Under the pieces are notes generated by a model. The model saw only the letters and a program-made list of their open reading frames with translations, had not been told where the DNA came from and did not search any database. The translations under genes and the position numbers were made by a program. A stretch of 64,000 nt of DNA. Source: Pseudomonas sp. B21-028. GTDB taxonomy: Bacteria > Pseudomonadota > Gammaproteobacteria > Pseudomonadales > Pseudomonadaceae. Shown in pieces: positions 58,748-64,000 of this stretch (position 1 is the stretch's first letter; every line of letters starts with the position of its first letter). The stretch lies in assembly GCF_024749045.1 (NCBI RefSeq), contig NZ_CP087184.1, positions 4,278,001 to 4,342,000 of the forward strand, in the 5' to 3' direction.

Positions 58748-59224
58748 ATGAACGCCATCGATCTGTTGAAAGCTGACCACGAACGCGTCAAGGGCATCCT
58801 GGCTCAACTGAGCGAGTCCACCGAACGCGGCGTCAAGAAACGCACCGACCTGTTGGCGAAGCTGGAAATGGAAATCACCATTCATACCCGACTGGAAGAA
58901 GAGATCCTGTATCCGGCCTTCAAGCAGGTAGGGGGCAAGGATGAAGCCGAAATGTACTACGAGGCCAAGGAAGAACATCGCACGGTCGATTCGCTGGTGC
59001 TGCCGGACCTGAAGGCCACCGATCCTTCCCAACCGGAATTTGCCGGCCGGGTGAAAGTGGTCAAGGAACTGCTTGAGCACCATATCGAAGAAGAAGAGAA
59101 AGAGATGTTCCCTCAAGCCAGGAAACTGCTGGGCAAAGCCAAGCTGGATGCCCTGGGTGAGCAGATGGAAACCATGAAGGCGCAGTACAAGAAAGAACTG
59201 AGCAGTGCCAACATGGCCGCCTGA
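58748..59224 (+). CDS. Hemerythrin-like metal-binding protein
   Basis: A 158-residue four-helix-bundle protein with the hemerythrin HHE pattern: His11 in LLKADHERV, a His-x3-Glu in ITIHTRLEEEILYP, and His-rich later segments EEHRTVD and LLEHHIEEEEKEMFPQA. Such proteins bind a diiron centre and oxygen, and some serve in stress response. The Glu/Lys-rich C-terminus is a long helix. GAGGAG precedes the ATG at 58748. Monocistronic, with a perfect terminator shared with the LysR gene. Confidence 0.9.
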   Translation: MNAIDLLKADHERVKGILAQLSESTERGVKKRTDLLAKLEMEITIHTRLEEEILYPAFKQVGGKDEAEMYYEAKEEHRTVDSLVLPDLKATDPSQPEFAGRVKVVKELLEHHIEEEEKEMFPQARKLLGKAKLDALGEQMETMKAQYKKELSSANMAA

Positions 59225-59240
59225 TCGGATATCGCCGATG

Positions 59241-59268
59241 TTTTCAGCCGTCCTGGGACGGCTGAAAA
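59241..59268. terminator. Bidirectional terminator, hemerythrin and LysR genes
   Basis: TTTTCAGCCGTCC / GGACGGCTGAAAA around TG: a 13-bp perfect inverted repeat with terminal T and A runs between convergent genes. Confidence 0.9.
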
Positions 59269-59273
59269 CTCAG

Positions 59274-60152
59274 CTACTGCATATGTTCCCGTAGAAATTC
59301 CACCAGCGCTTGCACCGGGCGCGAACTCTGGCGATGTTGCGGGTACACCGCCGACAGCGCCAGGGGCTCGGTTTCGAAGCCCTCCAGTACCTTGACCAAC
59401 CGTCCATCCTTCAGCGCATCGCCGAGGATGAAGGTAGGAAGATAGGTAATGCCCATGCCGGCGATGGCCGCATCCCTGAGCAGATCACCGTTGTTGGCGC
59501 GCATGCGTCCGGCGACTTCCAACACCAGCGGTTTACCCCCTCCTCCGAAACGCCACTGCACCTGACGGCTATGACCGTAGGGCAGGCAGTCATGGCTGCG
59601 CAGGTCTTCGGGACGCGAGGGAGTGCCGCGTTGCGCCAGGTAGGACGGGCTGGCGCAGTAGACCCGGTCGATGCTCGCGATGCGGCGGGCGATCAGGGTC
59701 GAATCCTCCAGCACACCGATGCGTAGCGCCAAGTCGTAACCCTCCCCCAGCAAATCCACCGAGCGGTCACTCAGGTCCACTTCAACGCTGACCTGCGGAT
59801 AACGCTGCAAGAACAACGGCAGCAGACAGCCCAGGTGCGCCACGGCAAAAGACAGCGGTGCGCTGAGCCGAAGGGTACCGCGAGGCTCGCTGGTCTGGCC
59901 GCTGATGCCCTGCTCCACCTGCTCGATTTCGTTGAGCAGACGCAACGCGGCTTCGTAATAGCGCTGGCCCAACGGGGTGACGTCCAGCCGCCGCGTCGAA
60001 CGGTTGAGCAGGCGAACCCCCAGCCGCTGTTCCAGCGCCATGAGCTTGCGGCTGACGAATTGCTTGGACAACCCCAACTGGTCCGCCGCCGCCGTGAAGC
60101 TGCCCGACTCCATGACCTGGGCAAAAATGCGCATTTCTTCGAAGGGGTTCAT
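59274..60152 (-). CDS. LysR family transcriptional regulator
   Basis: A 292-residue LysR-type regulator. The N-terminal winged helix reads FAQVMESGSFTAAADQLGLSKQFVSRKLMALEQRLG in two parts; the effector domain begins at about residue 90 with GTLRLSAPLSFAVAHLG. The ATG at 60152 has TGGAG five bases upstream; a GTG at 60158 is less likely. LysR genes often control a divergent neighbour, but here the upstream neighbour (ycaC-like) is on the same strand, 334 bases away behind a repeat. Target unknown. Confidence 0.92.
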   Translation of the reverse strand: MNPFEEMRIFAQVMESGSFTAAADQLGLSKQFVSRKLMALEQRLGVRLLNRSTRRLDVTPLGQRYYEAALRLLNEIEQVEQGISGQTSEPRGTLRLSAPLSFAVAHLGCLLPLFLQRYPQVSVEVDLSDRSVDLLGEGYDLALRIGVLEDSTLIARRIASIDRVYCASPSYLAQRGTPSRPEDLRSHDCLPYGHSRQVQWRFGGGGKPLVLEVAGRMRANNGDLLRDAAIAGMGITYLPTFILGDALKDGRLVKVLEGFETEPLALSAVYPQHRQSSRPVQALVEFLREHMQ

Positions 60153-60213
60153 TGTCACTCCAGAGGTGGACAGTGAAGGATGTTATAGAGGGATTCAGGT
60201 TGAATTCAAACCC

Positions 60214-60420
60214 TGTGGCTAGGGCATTTATATGTGGTGAAGGATTTATATATGGTGAAGGGATTTATCTGTGGCGAGGGGATTTATCCCCGCTGGGCTG
60301 CACAGCAGCCCTAATAGCTGACTCAGTGAACAACCTGACACACCGGGGAAACAGACTTTGGGGCCGCTGCGCAACCCAGCGGGGATAAATCCCCTCGCCA
60401 CAGATAAGTCCGCTCGCCAC
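60214..60420. repeat. Family B element with four stepped copies of the left arm
   Basis: TGTGGCTAGGGCATTTATA, TGTGGTGAAGGATTTATA, TATGGTGAAGGGATTTATC and TGTGGCGAGGGGATTTATC start at 60214, 60233, 60252 and 60270, period 18-19 bases. The intact element runs from 60270 to 60402, with an extra right-arm fragment to 60420. Confidence 0.85.
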
Positions 60421-60434
60421 AGGTTCTCATCAGA

Positions 60435-60461
60435 CAAAAAAACGCCCGCACAAGGCGGGCG
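60435..60461 (-). terminator. Intrinsic terminator after the YcaC-like gene
   Basis: On the minus strand CGCCCGC CTTGT GCGGGCG followed by TTTTTTT, 25 bases past the stop codon. Confidence 0.93.
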
Positions 60462-60485
60462 TCGTCCAGCGACAACCACTGAAAC

Positions 60486-61115
60486 TTACTTGGCAGTCAG
60501 CGCCGCGTAGCTGTTCATCAGGTTGCGGTAGTTCGGAATGCGCTGGGACAGCAGGTTGCCCAGGCCCTCAATGTCGTTGCGCCAGTCGCGATGCAGTTCG
60601 CAAGCCACCGAGAACCAGTTCATCAGTTGCGCGCCGGCCGCGGTCATGCGGGCCCAGGAAGCCTGCTGCACGGTTTCGTTGAAGGTGCCCGAGGCGTCGG
60701 TGACGACGAATACGTCGAAACCTTCGGCCAGCGCCGACAAGGTCGGGAATGCCACGCAGACATCGGTCACCACGCCGGCGATGATCAGTTGCTTGCGGCC
60801 AGTAGCCTTGATCGCCTTGACGAAATCTTCGTTGTCCCAGGCATTGATCTGGCCTGGACGCGGGATGTATGGCGCATCCGGGAACATTTCCTTGAGCTCC
60901 GGCACGAGCGGGCCGTTAGGGCCTTTTTCGAAGCTGGTGGTCAGGATAGTCGGCAGACCGAAGAACTTCGCCAGGTCGGCCAGGGCCAGCACGTTGTTCT
61001 TGAACTCGTTGGGCGAGAAGTCCTGGACCAGGGAGATCAGGCCGGTCTGGTGATCGACCAGCAGGACGACTGCATCATCTTTGTTCAGGCGGTTGTAGAC
61101 AGGGGCGTTGCTCAT
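60486..61115 (-). CDS. ycaC: YcaC-type isochorismatase-family hydrolase
   Basis: A 209-residue cysteine hydrolase of the isochorismatase superfamily, close to E. coli YcaC, an octameric protein without a proven substrate. Catalytic residues are Asp21 in VVLLVDHQTGL and Cys120 in GVVTDVCVAFP. PRPGQINAWDNEDFVKA and SVACELHRDWRNDIEGL are hallmark stretches. It lies downstream of the amidohydrolase on the same strand, behind a REPIN; a shared amide-related pathway is possible but unproven. Confidence 0.9.
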   Translation of the reverse strand: MSNAPVYNRLNKDDAVVLLVDHQTGLISLVQDFSPNEFKNNVLALADLAKFFGLPTILTTSFEKGPNGPLVPELKEMFPDAPYIPRPGQINAWDNEDFVKAIKATGRKQLIIAGVVTDVCVAFPTLSALAEGFDVFVVTDASGTFNETVQQASWARMTAAGAQLMNWFSVACELHRDWRNDIEGLGNLLSQRIPNYRNLMNSYAALTAK

Positions 61116-61149
61116 GGGATGACTCCTTATGCATGGATGTTACAAATCC

Positions 61150-61237
61150 TGTGGGAGCGAGCCTGCTCGCGAAGCGGTGTGCCTGTTGCGAAGGTGTCGG
61201 ATGCGCCGACGTCTTCGCGAGCAGGCTCGCTCCCACA
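61150..61237. repeat. REPIN, family A, between ycaC and the amidohydrolase
   Basis: Inverted pair of family A cores; both arms end GCGAAG or CTTCGCG rather than GCGATGG, so this copy is diverged at the inner flank. It lies between two same-strand genes. Confidence 0.9.
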
Positions 61238-61257
61238 GGGGGAATGTTGTGTGTCTG

Positions 61258-63096
61258 TCAGAACGCGAAGCAGGAACAGCCAAACGCGCCCCAGAAGCCT
61301 TGGAAATCGCTGACCGGGACGTTCGACAGCCGCGCCCGCTCATGGCTATGGGAATGCACCGTGCAAGGGCCGCTGCACTGGTGCACCTGGGCCTGCAACG
61401 GCGAGGTCGGACGCCAGTGACCTGGCACCTTGACCACCGGTGACCAGTCCGGCAGTACCGGGACGCTGGCAGGGCCGAGTTTTTCGAAGTCGCCGGCGGC
61501 ATACACCACCTTGCCGTCGACCACCGTCAGCACGGACTCGATCCACTTGATGGCTTCTTCCTCGACGCTGAAGAAGTCGGCGCTCAGGGCCGCCAGGTCC
61601 GCCAACTGGCCGACCTTGATCTGGCCCTTCTTGCCCTGCTCCGACGAGAACCAGGCGCTGCCGTGGGTGAACAGCTCCAGCGCGGTCAGGCGCGGCAGGC
61701 CTTCTTCGTGCAGCGCCAGGCCACCGACCGTGCGGCCGCTGACCATCCAGTACAGCGAGGTCCAGGGGTTGTAGCTCGACACCCGGGTGGCGTCGGTGCC
61801 GGCACCCACCGGCACGCCTTCGGCCAGCATGCGCTTGATCGGTGGCGTCGCTTCGGCCGCCTTGGCGCCGTAGCGGTCGACGAAGTATTCGCCCTGGAAG
61901 GCCATGCGGTCCTGGATGGCAATACCGCCGCCCAGCGCACGGACCCGCTCGATGTTTTGCGGGGTGATGGTTTCGGCGTGGTCGAAGAACCATGGCAGGC
62001 CGTTGAACGGGATGTCGCGGTTGACCTTCTCGAACACGTCGAGCATGCGGCTGATGGACTCGTTGTAGGTGGCATGCAGGCGGAACGGCCAGCGCTGCTC
62101 CACCAGGTGCCGCACCACCGGTTCCAGGTCCTGTTCCATGCCAGGTGGCAGGTCCGGACGTGGTTCGAGGAAGTCTTCGAAATCCGCCGCCGAGAACACC
62201 AGCATTTCACCGGCGCCGTTGTGCCGCAGGAAATCATCGCCCTGGTGCAGCTTGACGCTGCCGGTCCAGTTCTTGAAGTCGCTGAGCTCTTCCTTGGGCT
62301 TCTGGGTGAACAAGTTGTAGGCGATGCGCACCGTCAACTGTTCTTCCCGGGCCAACTGCTCGATCACCGCATAGTCGTCGGGGTAATTCTGGAAACCACC
62401 GCCGGCGTCGATGGCACTGGTCAGCCCCAGGCGATTGAGTTCACGCATGAACTGGCGAGTGGAGTTGACCTGGTACTCCAGCGGCAACTTCGGCCCCTTG
62501 GCCAACGTCGAGTAGAGGATCATCGCGTTGGGACGCGCCACCAGCATGCCGGTGGGCTCGCCCTTGCTGTCGCGCACGATCTCGCCGCCCGGTGGGTTCG
62601 GCGTGTCGCGTGTGTAGCCGGCCACCCGCAACGCGGCGCGGTTGAGCAAGGCGCGGTCATACAAGTGCAACACGAACACCGGGGTATCGGGGGCGGCCTG
62701 GTTGAGTTCTTCCAGGGTTGGCATGCGCTTTTCGGCGAACTGGAACTCGTTCCAGCCGCCCACCACGCGCACCCATTGCGGCGTCGGCGTGCGGTCGGCC
62801 TGGTCCTTGAGCATGCGCAGGGCATCGGCCAGGGACGGCACACCTTCCCAACGCAGTTCGAGGTTGTAGTTCAGGCCGCCGCGGATCAGGTGCAGGTGGG
62901 AGTCGTTGAGTCCCGGAATGACGGTGCGTCCCTTCAGGTCGATAACCTGGGTACGGCTGCCACGCAGGGCCATGGCCTCGGCGTCGGTGCCCACGGCAAC
63001 GAACTTGCCCTGGCTGATGGCCACGGCGCTGGCCCGGGGCTTTTCCCGGTCGACGGTGTGGAACTGGCCATTGAACAGAATCAGATCGGCGTTCAT
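61258..63096 (-). CDS. YtcJ-like amidohydrolase with a Cys/His-rich C-terminal tail
   Basis: A 612-residue Amidohydro_3 (YtcJ-type) metal hydrolase. IPGLNDSHLHLIRGG holds the first metal motif, FDHAETIT and GAGTDATRVSSYNPW later metal or substrate residues. The barrel ends near residue 555. The last 55 residues are unusual: a stretch HQCSGPCTVHSHSHERAR, then a Gly/Phe/Cys end GFWGAFGCSCFAF. AAGGAA lies seven bases before the ATG at 63096. It follows the ABM-domain gene after a repeat. Substrate unknown. Confidence 0.88.
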   Translation of the reverse strand: MNADLILFNGQFHTVDREKPRASAVAISQGKFVAVGTDAEAMALRGSRTQVIDLKGRTVIPGLNDSHLHLIRGGLNYNLELRWEGVPSLADALRMLKDQADRTPTPQWVRVVGGWNEFQFAEKRMPTLEELNQAAPDTPVFVLHLYDRALLNRAALRVAGYTRDTPNPPGGEIVRDSKGEPTGMLVARPNAMILYSTLAKGPKLPLEYQVNSTRQFMRELNRLGLTSAIDAGGGFQNYPDDYAVIEQLAREEQLTVRIAYNLFTQKPKEELSDFKNWTGSVKLHQGDDFLRHNGAGEMLVFSAADFEDFLEPRPDLPPGMEQDLEPVVRHLVEQRWPFRLHATYNESISRMLDVFEKVNRDIPFNGLPWFFDHAETITPQNIERVRALGGGIAIQDRMAFQGEYFVDRYGAKAAEATPPIKRMLAEGVPVGAGTDATRVSSYNPWTSLYWMVSGRTVGGLALHEEGLPRLTALELFTHGSAWFSSEQGKKGQIKVGQLADLAALSADFFSVEEEAIKWIESVLTVVDGKVVYAAGDFEKLGPASVPVLPDWSPVVKVPGHWRPTSPLQAQVHQCSGPCTVHSHSHERARLSNVPVSDFQGFWGAFGCSCFAF

Positions 63097-63146
63097 CGGG
63101 TTTTCCTTCAACTATCAGAAATTAATACCGTGGAGAGGGAGCTTGT

Positions 63147-63268
63147 TGTGGCGAGGGGATTTAACGAAACGTCGCACCGCCCCGCTCGGTCGCGTAGCGG
63201 CCGCTCTTTAGGACTGCTTCGCAGCCCAGCGGGGATAAATCCCCTCGCCACAAGAGCGCTCGCCACAA
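63147..63268. repeat. Hybrid family B inverted repeat
   Basis: Left arm carries the extra segment CGAAACGTCGCACCGC seen at 49463, right arm does not, so the two arms are unequal. The right end is partly duplicated (CGCTCGCCACAAC). Confidence 0.8.
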
Positions 63269-63282
63269 CAATGTAGTAACGC

Positions 63283-63909
63283 TTACGGTTCCAGATGCTC
63301 GTGCGCCTTCGAGGCCTCCATCCAGGGCGCGAACAGACGGGTCGCCAGCGGCATGCACACGTAGCAGACCGAGAGCACGATGGTCAGGGTGATCAGGAAC
63401 GTGGCGACGATGTAGTTGGAGAGAAAGGCGTTGAGCTGCAGCACCGGGCCCCAGATCAGCGGCACCAGCAAGGTGTGCGGCAGGATCACCAGCAACGTCA
63501 CCACGGCCTGCTTCCAGCGCGGTGGCGGTGTAGCGGCATCCGCCAGCGGGGTGAACCAGAACTCCTTGTGGGACGCGACTTCGGTCTGGTCGCCGTCGGC
63601 CAGCAACGGCGCGGCCTCCTCCACCAGTTCGCGGCGCTCAGGCGAATCGAGCCAGCGCTGCAGGGCCTCGGTGGAAAGGAAGCGCAGCACGCACGTGAAC
63701 AGCGACAACCCACCCTGCTTGCCCCGCACCACATCCACGCCCAAGTGGCCCGGCCAACGGCCGGCCACAGTCACGATGTGTCGCAACCAGGCCTCATAGG
63801 CCGCGTCCTGGCCGGCCTTGATCCGGTGCTTGACGATCAGGGTGACAATTTCGTCGGAGCCGGGTGAGGCAGCGCCCGTTGTGGACTCGACAGCTTGAGA
63901 TTCAGACAT
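63283..63909 (-). CDS. ABM-domain protein with C-terminal membrane helices
   Basis: A 208-residue protein. Residues 20-120 resemble an antibiotic biosynthesis monooxygenase (ferredoxin-like) domain: VTLIVKHRIKAGQDAAYEAWLRHI and GHLGVDVVRGKQGG. Residues 133-200 form two hydrophobic helices (VVTLLVILPHTLLVPLIW and YIVATFLITLTIVLSV in part). Such membrane-anchored ABM proteins are known by sequence only; the activity is not established. The ATG at 63909 lies eight bases inside the end of the DoxX gene, implying coupling. Confidence 0.85.
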   Translation of the reverse strand: MSESQAVESTTGAASPGSDEIVTLIVKHRIKAGQDAAYEAWLRHIVTVAGRWPGHLGVDVVRGKQGGLSLFTCVLRFLSTEALQRWLDSPERRELVEEAAPLLADGDQTEVASHKEFWFTPLADAATPPPRWKQAVVTLLVILPHTLLVPLIWGPVLQLNAFLSNYIVATFLITLTIVLSVCYVCMPLATRLFAPWMEASKAHEHLEP

Positions 63910-64000
63910 GGCGTAACACTCCGGTAAAACGCGTATTCAGCGCCAGGCGGCCCGGCCCGGCGATGAAGACGCTGGTAAAGAGGATCAGCAGCAGCCAACC
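63902..64000 (-). CDS. DoxX family membrane protein, C-terminal end only
   Basis: Only the last 32 codons are in the window. They read LLLILFTSVFIAGPGRLALNTR and end with RHV; the hydrophobic helix followed by GPGRxxL is typical of DoxX proteins. The stop overlaps the start of the ABM gene. DoxX proteins are small four-helix membrane proteins with disputed roles in redox or thiosulfate metabolism. The call rests on a short segment. Confidence 0.65.
   Translation of the reverse strand, partial: GWLLLILFTSVFIAGPGRLALNTRFTGVLRHV

Larger units (their letters stand above)
60153..60485. other. Intergenic region between the LysR gene and the YcaC-like gene
   Basis: 333 bases with no gene. Most is a family B element with decayed tandem copies of its left arm, and the YcaC-like terminator. 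The LysR promoter must lie within about 60 bases of its start, or within the repeat. Confidence 0.6.

Overview
The window is GC-rich chromosomal DNA from a fluorescent pseudomonad, most likely the Pseudomonas fluorescens group. Three things support this. Gene order from the tus genes to nuoN follows the block I recall from P. aeruginosa (tus, cysG-serS-crcB-rarA-lolA-ftsK, trxB-aat-bpt-infA, clpA/clpS/cspD, icd/idh, nudJ-mnmA-hflD-purB, aceA, nuoA-N). Isocitrate lyase is the 441-residue form rather than the longer P. aeruginosa form. Intergenic gaps are filled with two palindromic repeat families: REP/REPIN elements with the core GTGGGAGCGAGCCTGCTCGCGA, and GTGGCGAGGGGATTTATCCCC elements. There is no transposase, integrase, phage gene, CRISPR array, rRNA or recognisable tRNA.

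Layout. 1-6.9 kb: a truncated gamma-glutamyltransferase gene, an acetyltransferase, a small lipoprotein, a DUF6388-like protein, the tusDCBE sulfur relay with a ybiB-like gene, and a glutathionyl-hydroquinone reductase. 7-14.6 kb (minus strand): cysG, serS, crcB, rarA, lolA, ftsK. 14.9-25.2 kb: trxB, aat, bpt, infA; clpA and clpS on the minus strand; cspD; and two unlike NADP isocitrate dehydrogenases (icd, idh) in divergent orientation. 25.4-33.8 kb: nudJ-mnmA-hflD-purB, roxA with an acetyltransferase, an orphan secretin-N-domain protein, and aceA behind a long leader that carries an RccR-type inverted repeat. 34.4-49.4 kb: a complete 13-gene complex I operon, with nuoC and nuoD fused. A perfect 12-bp hairpin lies between nuoF and nuoG.

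49.4-64 kb is the accessory part. It holds a DUF3077/DUF6124-like gene behind a possibly structured leader, a DeoR regulator, a tandem array of 135-bp REPIN units, and a minus-strand operon ltnD-otnK-otnC-(leader ORF)-GntP permease-otnI. Together these form an L-threonate catabolic route: LtnD oxidises L-threonate, OtnI isomerises, OtnK phosphorylates and OtnC decarboxylates to dihydroxyacetone phosphate. Next come an LhgO-like FAD oxidase, a hemerythrin, a LysR regulator, a YcaC-type hydrolase, an amidohydrolase with a Cys/His-rich tail, a membrane-anchored ABM-domain protein and the end of a DoxX gene.

Most of the window is conserved housekeeping DNA. The best novelty candidates are regulatory: a Crc/Hfq-type A-rich motif over the ribosome binding site of an unannotated 23-codon ORF that overlaps the permease start; the structured leader before the DUF3077-like gene; the REPIN array; and the nuoF-nuoG hairpin.
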